Below, in pieces: positions 39,135 through 50,600 of a stretch of DNA of 64,000 nucleotides. This stretch comes from Terebella lapidaria (lineage: Eukaryota > Annelida > Polychaeta > Terebellida > Terebellidae). The notes under the pieces were generated by a model. The model searched no databases and was not told the DNA's origin. It saw only the letters and a program-made list of their open reading frames with translations. Made by a program: the position numbers and the translations under genes. Within the stretch, counting starts at the first letter, position 1. Each line of letters starts with the position of its first letter. The stretch spans positions 28,762,481 through 28,826,480 of the forward strand of contig OX424561.1 in NCBI GenBank assembly GCA_949152475.1. The letters are read 5' to 3'.

Positions 39135-40053
39135 CTGAGAAAATGTACAATATCAGCAGTTATATACCCGGCCATAATGCCTATCTAAAATCGCAATCTA
39201 GCTCCATCTAACACATTTTAGCTCAAAATTCACTCCATCACAATGCCCTATAGTGTTGATATTTGCTAAAACACTATTCTACTTGTACAGATTACCGACC
39301 AGTACAGTGATTTTCAACGATATAAAATCAATTCCTTAGACAAAATTACAAACCAGCTGCTTGTCATTTTGTCTCAGGTGTTGTCATGGTTGTAATCACT
39401 TGTGACATCACTTCCGACTAACCGAATATGAATTTCTGACGAAGGCATGACTAGGTTTTGACAAAATGATCCAGCCACTGTGATTCGAAAACTAGTCACG
39501 TACTCGACGATTGCAAACTTGTCAGAAAAACAAGTTTTTGACTATATTTTGACAAACCGCTGATTGGGTAATATTTTCAGTGTATCAATGTCCTTGACCT
39601 GAATCCAACCTCACTTCGTTCCAGTAAACATTGACCTGAAATGTTTGTGGAATTGTAGGATTCGGAAATTCACTGTTATCTTTACCTAGTGTCCGGTTTT
39701 CAAGGCAGCCACATTCGCACCTGTAACCTAATCTCGAGGTCCAGACGATATCAGGCAATAGGTATGATGTTCTCAATATAACAATATAACAATGTATCAT
39801 TGAATCATGTATCAAACTTCTCATTCGTATCAAGTTTTGCTCCTTCCCTATGACAAACGCGTCATAGGAAACAGATTGTGTGTACATAGCAGGCGAGTAG
39901 AGCTTCACTCGGTGGCGTCAACCTGTAGCAGTAGTCACTCAGGTTGAGAACGGGCCCGGAGGACGAGTGGTGTTACGTATATGTACGAAGCAGTGCAAGG
40001 TACTTGGGTCTGTGGTCGTTCTCAACGAGGGGATGGAGAATTCTACATAATAA

Positions 40054-40770
40054 GGCCTAAAAAAAAGGATAGTGAATGACCGAGAAACCGAATCACAGCA
40101 TGCAACTTAGGCATATATTTAACTTACCTCCTTGTTTTCACTCTCCGCCAAATGAGACAAAGACGCTACCAGTTTCCAAAAACAGTTATTCTAGTATGTG
40201 GTTACGTGTATGTAATAATACATATACAATTGCGATCAAGAATTGATTTACTATATTCCTCATGTTATACTTCAAAGGACTAATTAATTGATAGAACGGT
40301 TCTCAACAATTACTCATCATTGAAATATATTATCAACTGACGGTTTTTGATAATAATACTACTAGTACACAGAATCATTCTGTCTGTGCTGACTGCTATA
40401 ATGATGGCACACCAGTAGTGCCAAGGTGCCCAGCCAAGAGGTTTCGAGCCCAAATAAATCAAGCCTCTAGAAATGAAATCATTAAAGTCATGTGTTAAAC
40501 ATGATTTTAATTCAAAAGGCTTGATTTATTTGGGCTTGAATGCGTCTGTGCGCAAGTGATTTTAATCAATCAATAAATCAAATTTATTTTCATATGTGTG
40601 AAATGTCGTCCCACCAAAAATAGAAAGTGCCTCCCTACCCAATTTCCTCTTGAGCTGAGGACGGTATTTTTTGCAGAATAAAAAATGAAAAATAAAAAAT
40701 AAGAAGTCCTTCCCTACCCAGTTTTGAAAAAATAGGAAGACGAGAAACAGAAAATTAATTTTTTTAGGCC
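40054..40770. mobile_element. PIF/Harbinger-like MITE, 717 bp, TAA target duplication
   Basis: The ends GGCCTAAAAAAA and TTTTTTTAGGCC are a perfect 12-bp inverted repeat. TAA flanks both sides (40,051-40,053 and 40,771-40,773). Unit 5 near 29,783-29,800 (CATAATAAAGGGTAATGG) is the empty site with a single TAA. A 3-bp TWA duplication and GG-starting ends are typical of PIF/Harbinger elements (established). It lacks any transposase frame. Two AATAAAAAAT-type runs and a hairpin (40,447-40,536) lie inside. Confidence 0.88.
40447..40536. repeat. Perfect 20-bp inverted repeat (hairpin)
   Basis: AGCCCAAATAAATCAAGCCT at 40,447-40,466 is exactly reverse-complemented at 40,517-40,536. It could be a smaller element nested in the Harbinger-like MITE or an internal stem of it. 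Confidence 0.85.
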
Positions 40771-40995
40771 TAAAGGGTAATGGATATGTACATTAAAGGC
40801 CTTCCGGGAAGAACACAAACTGAAGAGGGGATGGATTCTTTGGCATCATTTGTTGACCATTTCACTTTGATGCGACACTCGCGTGTCTCCCATAAACATC
40901 GTGGAGTCACTAAGTGTATCCTCACCACATCCCACCTTTATATAAACTCTGATAAAAACACAACTCGGGATTTATCAATTGTGTGATATTTGGTG

Positions 40996-42050
40996 ATATA
41001 TGATTATCATAACTTCCATGTAGAAATTATTGAAATACAATGTCCGGACGTTTTTGAGAATGACGATGAATGTGATCACCCTGTCAAAATTGGGGTAAAT
41101 ACCGGCGGAAGAAACCTTATTTCTGGGGAATATCAACTGCTACTAACATTTGTGAATGACATAAACGAGCAATCGTATCTCGGACACCGTATCATCCCCA
41201 TCAGTTACTCTATATATGCATCAAATCGCAGAAATTGCATTTTTCTTAGCGTGTGTCGATGTTCTGTCCAAAAATTCTGAGCTCAAGTCGGTGACAAAAA
41301 CATCACCTGGCCCCTAGACAAAAGAACTAGATCAGTCACCGACTCAAGATATGTTGCAGGGTGTTTACTACTGGCGAGAGAAGCGCGTCCTCATGAAATG
41401 TCTGACTTAGTGCAGGAGGTTTCTACATGTATTGACAGAAATTAGTAACCTGGTCGCAACTCTGTTCAATAGAAACCAGAAATGGTTCCAACCATCCACT
41501 AGTTATATTTTCAATGAATAAAACATAAATTTGTAGCGTATCGTATGGACAGATTGACGAGCACAATAGAAGTGCATTTTTATTCCAAAGTATCTATGAT
41601 ACATCGCGCTGCACTTTAGAAGATACTTCCATCTGACAAGAATGTGGTAAAGCAACATGTCTATATACATGTACAGTACGGCGAATTCTTGGTACATCAT
41701 GCACGGTTTATGATGTGATTAGCTATGACTGTCTAGCTATATTATCAATTTACTGTCTATGAGACATGTACATGTAGATGACAAAGACTACATCGGGTGA
41801 AATAAAATTGTTTTCAAATGTTCACACAGAAGAGGAGAAAGCCATCAGGGCACATTCAAAAAATCCAAACATCATATCATCTCCTGCCATCATCTGAGCA
41901 GCTATACACTATAGATAATTGAGAATCTAACGATAAACACAAATCATCTATACTTTATCGTACAATTGTGGTTTTTTTCATCAATATCCGTAGTAATTCA
42001 ATAATCGACACGAATCTTTCTCTGACTGTGCGCTTTGTTAGATCCACCCT
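40996..42050. other. Gene-free stretch with the last partial array unit
   Basis: Near 41,370-41,432 the CTGGCGAGAGAAGCGCGTCC to TTTCTACATG block matches 30,470-30,540, so a small part of another unit ends the array here. CTCAAGTCGGTGAC / GTCACCGACTCAAG (about 41,282-41,346) forms a short inverted repeat. No gene is supported. Confidence 0.45.
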
Positions 42051-42059
42051 GCCATATCT

Positions 42060-42570
42060 CCCGTGTTCACATGTATTGACCGTGGCTAAAGGGAACCCTC
42101 GTGTGATTTGCGGTGACCACCTTAAAGTTGGCCGGTGAGCGATGCTCCGCCGCCGACAGCCGCCTTTGCTGCTACCGGGCAGTGTCGCTGAAGCATGGGG
42201 ATGCCGCTAGGGAGACGGAGGCGGTGGCATTCGTCTCCGTGGACCCGACTGGAGACACGGTGGAGGTGACATCGTGCATTACATGTGGAGTTCGCTACCA
42301 ATCAAATCAAAGTGCGGCGGGGACAGGTATCCAGTAACTCGCTATGAATTATAGCAAGTTTTGTGCCATGTGACGACTTCGCGTTGGCGGATCGAGGTGA
42401 TTGTTTCGTTTGGACTTGAAAGTTGGAATTAGATGGAACAACTCTGCCGTACATGTACATACATGTGAACGGAATTAGACGGTGTGCCTTGCTGGTCGCC
42501 AGGAACAAGGGAGATACCAAAATCGATGACACGCCAGAAGGGAAATATAATGATAGCTGCGGATGAACAG
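42060..42570 (+). promoter_or_regulatory. GC/CpG-rich block: candidate promoter and first exon
   Basis: The local GC and CpG content rises sharply against the AT-rich surroundings (42,115-42,330). The block ends in an ideal splice donor, AACAG/GTGAGT, at 42,570/42,571. The ankyrin gene's first coding exon has its own upstream splice acceptor, so at least one non-coding 5' exon must exist and this block fits. The 74-codon frame inside (42,113-42,337) has no recognised domain. No TATA box was evident. The transcription start is inferred, not seen. Confidence 0.4.
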
Positions 42571-43329
42571 GTGAGTGCCAAGCAGAGGAACAGGTAATAT
42601 CAGAAAACCCTCAAGAGAATCTGGGTTTCTAGTATTGAACGTTTTCGCTTTTTTTTAGGCAGTCAGGTTTCACAGTAGAGTGATTGGACAAAGACATCGG
42701 TAGTACCCGCAGCCATATTGACAGTGTGTTCCAGGATTATTTGTAGGTCCTTTCAATTTCAAAAAGAGCAAAGTTTTAGGAAAAATCACTAATCTCTAAA
42801 TAGGATCTAGGCCTACGCGACTTAATTAGCTGCTCTACAATATGTGAACAATCGCGTGAATTCCCGAAGTACGCATGAATTCCCCAAACAGACTCTCCTC
42901 ATTATCTACCATAGAAATTTGCAGCACATTTCGTGTCATTGAATGTTCATAGGCAACAACAACGTCGGAATAATGCCCGAGCATGTGTTAACCAGAGGCC
43001 ATAAAGAATCCCGGAAATGTGCATGACATTGCACCGCATATAATGTGCGGCAATTATACTTGTTTTGGTCAGTTTGACCTTGTCGTATGGCACGCTCATA
43101 TTATGGCAGAATTATGCCCAGCCATGCCATGCTGAACATGCTTATGAATTATCGATATGTTTTACATGAAAAAATCGACATAACAATGGCGACCTAATGG
43201 ATGAGCTCGAGACTTCGAAAGCTACGAACTGATATTAGCATGTACGGGTACGGCCGTTCTATGATATGCACCTTGATTACCGTAAATCTTTAATTAATCA
43301 GCGCACCCATGAATGCTGATCATCTTGTG

Positions 43330-43700
43330 GGGTGCAAGGACACTGCTATACATGTACCATAACAGGTGTAATAATGACGCTGGTTACGACGTGGTCTTCG
43401 CCCAAAGAGAGGGGCTCAGTGACGATTCCCTTGAGGAGAGGGGGGGGGGGGGGTGGGGGAGGCGGAGAGGGCTTTCTGATAGATGATAGTGTTTGCCACA
43501 GCACCCAGTTCATCACCTCTTCCGTCTTTCAATGGAGGAAGACCTCTCTCTCCGAATGAGACCAGCAAGCTCACCTGTAGCTCACGTTGGAGAATCGGAG
43601 ACTACCTGTAAGTCAAATCCTACACGCGAATGCCAAGTACTTCTGGTATTAATTTGTCAGATTACTGGCCGGATTTCCCATGAGTTCACACGGGATGTAG
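43330..43700 (+). promoter_or_regulatory. Candidate second or alternative 5' exon
   Basis: Two strong splice donors on the + strand occur close together: CTACCT/GTAAGT at 43,607/43,608 and TGTAG/GTAAGT at 43,700/43,701. A long G-run (about 43,440-43,457) lies upstream. Possible use is as alternative 5' untranslated exons of the ankyrin gene. No acceptor was pinned down. Confidence 0.25.
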
Positions 43701-44490
43701 GTAAGTCCCCATGCGCTGCCTTTTTTTCGATCTACATGCATATGTCCGTGTCCTTTCTGGAAGAATAAACATAGATGATGATCGCATCGTTGTAAAAATA
43801 ACCAATTAGAGATAGACGCATAATCGTGTTCCCCCTTAGGAGTGCGGTGTCGATGTTGGATTAGAAAAGGTAACAGGTATGAAGGTATTGAGGGAATTTC
43901 ACGTATTGCACATTATACCGGGAGCCTGCTGCAGCTATGATCGAACGATGTGACCCCCCCCCCGAAAAATGTTATCGTAGTTTCGTTTGGAAAGAATCGG
44001 TGATTCGTTGCAATAATATCTGAACTGTTGCCTGTCATATACACTCCAAGTATGTGTGTGTAACGTAAGAGTGCCAATGTATCTTATCAGTGTGAGAAAT
44101 TCTTAGTTCACCACCATAATAGTTTAGAGTTCTCTACTTGTAAATGATACTTTGTTCCATTATATTTTGCATGTATGCAGGTATATGTAAATGCGTTAGT
44201 CACTACCATGATTTGATGATTGTTTTTTTTTTATTCCACAGACTGGGCGATGTGATAAAACACAACGATGGTCATCTGACAAATAACCATTGAACTCTAG
44301 ACTTTGGGACCAGATACTTGGTGCCAAAATGTAACGGATTTTAATCACCATACGGAACAAAGCCAGAAAACTGACAATGCAGGTGACCAAATTCCAAGCG
44401 AGAGGAAGCCAATTCGTGCGATTATAGGCACTCAAACCTTCCACAACTGGCTTCATGACGGCTCCACAATCCCCCCAGCTAGAGGCTAAG

Positions 44491-44685
44491 ATGGCATCGC
44501 AGTTCCAAGTGACGAACCCCTACCATAGCCAGGGGCTGGCGGCCGGGGGCTCCGCACTCCTAGACGCCATTAATAAGGGCAAGATCCACCTGGCAAAGTT
44601 CATCCTGGACGCCGGGGAAGCCGACGTCGTCAACACTAGGGATTTCAAAGGAAAGACGCCACTCATCAGGGCGTGCTATATCAAG
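44491..44685 (+). CDS. ANKRD63: Ankyrin gene, coding exon 1
   Basis: The exon itself begins at 44,242 after the acceptor TTTTATTCCACAG, so 44,242-44,490 is 5' untranslated and contains several short upstream ATGs (for example ATGTGA and ATGTAA). Coding residues 1-65 end ACYIK at the donor TCAAG/GTACGT, phase 0. Confidence 0.85.
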
Positions 44686-47600
44686 GTACGTGCTAATTAC
44701 TGATACAAAAGACTTACCGGGGCAATGCCTATCCGCCATCGTTGTGGTGTCGTTGTCATCGTCGGGGCAGATTGGGGTGAACGTTTGAAGTGTATACGCG
44801 ACATGTATTACATTATTATTCACTAGCATTATGGGAAGTGTGCGATCAATTCTACCTGTACGATTAACAATTCCTGGGAAGTTCGATTTTTCCCAACGTG
44901 GGCAATCACCACTCGCTTGTATATGTATTGTGGGAAACCAGAGGCTTGCAATTTAAAGCTTCATGTTGGGTAACAGAATTTCGAATGCAAATTTCAGTTA
45001 AGTAGGGAGACCATGAATAACCAGGAAGAAAAACCACAGTTATTAGGTGCCGGACCAGGGCGCGAACCCCAGACCTGCCGCACTGTGAAACTTACTGCCC
45101 CAAGAACAACCACTTCCATCCAGTCAGGCGGCGTCAGGCCTTTAGTGAAGGGAGTACTATGTTATAACCATCATGACTTCCATTATTTTGTCTTTACGAC
45201 AATATATGTAAAAAAATAGCACAAGGGCTCAGAAAGGTTACCAGAGACACAATCGTTTTTTTTTTGTTCTCACTAAGATTGCCGTTTTGACCTTTAAAGG
45301 TCACTAAAGGTCAAATTCGAGGTCACCATTGAAATCACTATATGTGGCTTCGTATTGGAATGTTTCAATATTGAACGACTATCTTGTAGTATTGTAGGAG
45401 TTTACTCCGCACAGCATCCAATATGAAAAGAAATATGGATGAAATTTTCTTTTCGGCTTCAAATGACTCAAACAGATAGTGACTTATTTTCGCCGACCCG
45501 TCAGAAAATCAAAATGTCCGCAATATGGGCACGTATACACATCACAGGCTTACGTATGAAAACATGTCGAGAAACCGGCTGCCAAAATCCAAAAGTCATC
45601 GTTATTTTCAACAGAGAGGCCGTTTAGGCCTTCGAAGGTAATTGAAGGTCAATTTCAAGGTCACCACTGGAATGATTTCCCATTTGAATGTGCAAATGCT
45701 CTATCTTGAAGTTTTCTAGTACTTAACTTCGCACATATTCCCCATTATGAAGGAAAAGGTGGTTTAATTTTTAGGTCCCGAACATTTTTCAATGGCGAAA
45801 TTTTAAAAAAGAATTTTGATGGAAATGGGTCAAAGAGGATAGTAACTTGATTTGGAGCGGAACGGTTTTTTTCGCCAATCCCACTGTTGATATCCCGATT
45901 ACCGTACGATTACCGTAATATTATATTATATATAATATATCCGATAATATTGGATAATAATAATATCAAACCAAGTCGGATGATAAGTTTATGTTGTGCT
46001 GGATGTATCGTTAGTAGATTGAAAAATCAAATGTCATCGTGATTACCGTAACGTGAAAGGCGACTTTCGTTGCGATTACCCTAACGTCAAATTCACCATA
46101 GAAGAATTATAACCGTAAAAGATGGGATGATAATGTGATGGTAAATGTTTTTGATGAATAGAATACCAACCACCCTAAACGCAAATGGAGCAATAACTGT
46201 CAGAATATCGTGCGCATATACCAATAACATGGCATATTGAAATTACCTGTCAAAAATGGTTTTGAAAATACCAACGGATATACCAACACTCGAGCAAAGT
46301 GCGTGTCTTGTACTAACACATTATGTGACATGACGAACTTTCATCAATATATTTATAAAAAAATGTGATAGAATAAACCAGTATTTTAGTGGGAAATTAA
46401 GAAGCATCGATAGTGGAGCAATCGCTATTTCCCCCATCTAAAACAATATGGTTTGTGAAAAATAAACGTTCATTTCGAGCTACATTACTGACATCTGGAC
46501 TAGAATAATTGCGGTCACGAAGTCAATTATCGGATATCACACCATCCTTGACGAGTCTGCTGCCTCGTATGTAGGACAAGACTAGATCTATCATATCACT
46601 ATATTAAGTTATTATTATATTTATTATGCCACATTTTCCAAACGTCTGCAACACACAAATCGCATCACAGCTACAAGTCATTGTCACAGATATCGTATTT
46701 GTCATGCAAGCTTCTCTATGATACGGTAATCAGCTCCGTGTATTCATTTTCACGTTACTGTAATCATCAGTACACGTTACGGTAACCAACAATGGTTTTT
46801 TAAAGATGGATATTTAAACAATTTGACTCGAACAATACGATATAGTTTGTAATCGGTGGCGAGAGCACCATCATCAACCGCGTATGCCTCACTCGCCCAG
46901 TTCTGATACCCTCAGAATAGCCTTTTTTTCGGTGAACTTACAGTGAATCCGTCAGAAAAATCAAAATGGCCACCACACGCAGAACGGTGATTCAAGGGTA
47001 ACGAAACTTATACACTCGTTAGGTAACAAACTGGTGTTGGTTGATGCCTCACGCCAATTGCTCAACATGACAGCATAACAGTTGACAATATGCCTTACGT
47101 CATATTTCCACGATTTTCACCTTTCAAAGGTGGCAATATCGCACATGCACTCCATACAGGCATATATAGATACTATGGTCACCGTAGGATCGATACACAA
47201 TATAATCCCGTGATATATTGGCCCACTGATATATTGTTGAAAGACTGGCACGCAGTATGTGGTCAGCTTATGCAACAATCGTTGATGACGGCGATGTTAA
47301 GATTAAGCCCGTGTCGTTTGGCGATGCTAATGCCTAATTATCGAAAGAAGCACTTTGATCGAATATTGTAGTTTTCCTCTATGTACACATACGTAACATT
47401 GGCTGCGACTAAAGGGCATAACCACCATTAGTACTTGATGCATTGGGGACTGAATGTACACCTTCCCCTTGTATCGTTCATCAAACAATAGGGACACAAT
47501 TATGCACCTCTGGTACAGGATGATTCCCTGATGGGTTCATATCGGGTTCAACGCACACAGGCATAAACTGATACTGCACTTCAACGTTGGACAGTACACC

Positions 47601-50600
47601 AATGTGAATTGAGCTTCGTGAAAACTTAAAACTCTGAAACGAGGACTCAAACCCTGCACGCAGAATTCGCCACGGCAATTTCTAGACCTGCTGCATTTGC
47701 GTAGTAGTCTATCGGGACAAATAAGTTTCAATATAATGTCATCTCATAACACACGTCAACGTTAATGGAAACATGACAACAGGAGACATGACCTATATGT
47801 GACACCCATCATGAATTTCGCTTAAAATATATATCTAGGCCCCGAAAATGTTTCGGTGTCTGTTTTCTGACTTTTGTCACCTACATTTTGCCTCATAAAG
47901 CAGGGGGTGACACTTCTTTTGTCCAATGTGGTGTGTATGTTGACCAAAAGGTCAAAAAGGTAATTCCCATCAAAAAGGCGGAAAGTCACACACCACATCA
48001 TTTTTCAACTTAGAGCCATGCAATCAGAAACACAGTGCCTTTTTTCTCTGGCCTAATAGAACCAAATTGAGTTATATACGTGATGAGAGTGTAGACGATG
48101 AAGTTATCCATCCAATTTTGGTGAAACACGTGGTCTTGTCTGGGCAAACCCGATTTGACAAATTGGAAAAAAATACCCCTTTGAAATAATTGCTGTTTTC
48201 GAGGGAGGGGAGGTTGTGTTAGAGCGAAATGATCTTAGATTTATGTAATACATGTATATTAAACATCGATCGCTAGGGTCGCAAAAGATATAATTGAGTA
48301 CCTGGGCGAAATGTTATATCGGGACCCCTGAGTGGCAAATCAAATATCTGGGGTAGACACAGCATGTACCCCAAGGTAATAATTTAGAACTGGGTAAATG
48401 TCAAGCTGTGGCCAACATGACGTGGAATATATCGCAAGTGTTATTGCTGCCACATACTATGTGGTGCTATATGTGCATGCATAATAATCCTTAGTCATTA
48501 AAATGCTTAGATACGTGTATACATTGTATAGACATTGATTGAAGCACACGGGACAAAAAAAATATCTAAATCACCGTCATCAAGTTTTCCGATTAGGATA
48601 GCTCAGCCTATAATAATTCAGTTTTATTCAATAATTCAGTGTATAATGAAATTCGGTTCAAATATGATTATTGCGTTTTGTTGTATGTAATATTGAATGT
48701 GGATACCAATTGCCCATACGGGGCATCGTGACCTATAAGTTTAGTTCGAGCAAGAGCCAATGATATAATATGGTTTGGAATTCGACATATTGGATAGACA
48801 TGTAAATGATTGTGACATTTGTTGACGTCATAATGGGCATGACCTTGGAAGGTCGTCATTCTGGTAATAACTCTTCGTTCGCTTCAGGAAATGAAATTTG
48901 AATAGCGAATGGGCACTCACTACACATACATGATTAAATTCCGGATTACATGACTGACTACTGCCATCAGCAAATTTGATGACATGTTCGTCCAAATTTG
49001 AAATGGTAATTGACATTGTGAAGTTGGGTATTTCCATAATGCTCTTCATTCTTTTATTCTGTATTGCACAATACAAAACAAATTAGATTATGCAAACATA
49101 TCCCACTACAACATCTTGGCATTGGAAAGTGGAACATACATTCAACCGTTTGGAACATACATTTAACATACATTCAAAATTTTTCGTCGCTTATCTCGGT
49201 CGAGAAAACTACATGTATTTTTTCTATGTCGGTGCAGTAATTGACATATCTGGGTTTCTTCATGTGCAATTATACATGTACCATGGACGGGGGAAACGTA
49301 ATTTTGTGACTCCAGTGACATCTGAGAACACGATCAATTTTCAAAATGAAATTCCGTTTACATGCCAGTAATTTCATACAATCATGGAAGTTAATTCAGT
49401 CGAATTCGCCTGTGGGTGTTTGATCACGGAATGAGAAATCGTAATAGGGTCCCGCTGACGTTTTATTGGTTTGAGAATTGCTGTGTACATGTACTGACGG
49501 ACGGGTACGCTACCAGCGTCATTGTCCTTGGCCGCCCCTGGTCAATCCAGTGTATTGACAATATTCGATTTTCCATTGTCGAGTTTTGCGTTCATTTTTC
49601 ACTGGATGCTATTTGTTATCGCTACACCTTTTTCAACTTTAGACAAACGTCAACAGTCATACCATCAATCATATCCTATTATTGATGTAATGGTTGTATT
49701 GTTTAAACTTGACTCTCAAGTCTCTTCAAGAACGGAGGCGGTTGGCGATATTTTCACAAATTCTCAAACTTTCAAATTTTCGTATACAAGAATGCTTGAA
49801 TTTAGGCTCATTTTAGAAATGATTATAAACACTTTAACTTAGGCAACAAATTTAGACTGAATATAAATAGATGTCCCACCACTAAAGTATATTAAACCAT
49901 GTTCCTTTTCACGGAAGGCGGTGCAGACCCGACCCTCCAACGAAATTCGATATGATAGCTTTTCTGTGAACACATAAATAGCATCACAACCTACATGAGC
50001 TTTTACTGTATAAACGTTATTTATTAGGATTGATCAACAGGCCAGGTCTATACAAAGATCTTCCCAACATAAGCTAAAACGTGAGACTACCATCAAATAC
50101 TTTAGACATCATCGTTAATTGAAAATGTGCAACAATTGAAATGAAATGTATACATGTAATCATTTGTAACCCCCAGGAGGAGAAGACGCGGAATCTCTGT
50201 GTGGGTCTGCTGATCTCCCGCGGTGCCGACGTCAACAAGCAAGATGACGCGGGGAGGACCGTCCTCAGCTACGCCTGCGAGACACGCTGTAATGACATCG
50301 TCCGACTCCTGGTCAAAAACAACATCGATCCCGACATACCGGACAACAAAGGTGGGGGATACTGTAATCATCCTAGTCATTGAACTTATTCTAATCTAAA
50401 GAGAGAAATCCGAGTATATGAATGTCAAACTGTGAACAACTTTCCTGCATTAGAGGGCACAAATTTGGACGTAAGAGTTAGAGTTAGCCTGTGTACGCTT
50501 CTGAAGTGAAATCTTTTATCGAACCATGTTTTATCAACAACAATTTCCTTTTAACCCAGGTAACACAGCTTTGATCTACAGTGCCATGATCGGCAATGAC

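Larger units (their letters stand above)
37454..39582. mobile_element. 2.1-kb TA-flanked inverted-repeat transposon carrying exons
   Basis: The ends CACTGAAAATATTAGCCAAT.. and ..ATTGGGTAATATTTTCAGTG are inverted copies over 36 bp with about two mismatches. TA lies on both sides (37,452-37,453 and 39,583-39,584). Unit 5 shows the empty site near 29,220 (AATAACTATCACTATG). TA duplication fits Tc1/mariner-type (IS630) transposition (established for that superfamily). No transposase is visible, so the element is non-autonomous. Its cargo is the minus-strand exon pair listed next and a nested repeat in the intron between them. Confidence 0.85.
34640..40995 (+). repeat. Array unit 7 (second unit of block B), with two insertions
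   Basis: Twin of unit 5: AACTTCCAAGGTCGTTGC (34,666), diverged core (35,286), GGGACAAGTTGGATCCCACTGCC (36,056), and the distal part up to TGTGATATTTGG (40,981). Alignment with unit 5 exposes clean insertions at 37,454-39,582 and 40,054-40,770 and a 50-bp loss near 39,900. Confidence 0.7.
44686..50176 (+). other. Intron 1 of the ankyrin gene (5.5 kb)
   Basis: No nested gene is supported. It holds a GGTTACC-family repeat (from 45,235), a cluster of GATTACCGTAACG motifs (45,898-46,790) and a relic of the 56-58 kb repeat (47,735-47,825). Frames of 82-106 codons at 47,090, 49,090, 49,416 and 49,522 show no domain or codon signature and are treated as chance. Confidence 0.7.

Noticed and set aside
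45040..45120. Minus-strand GGGGTTCGCGCCC resembling a tRNA B box
   Set aside because: No matching A box at the right distance and no cloverleaf. At most a decayed SINE.
47090..47371. 93-codon frame in intron 1
   Set aside because: No domain, no splice signals and no duplicate to test it.
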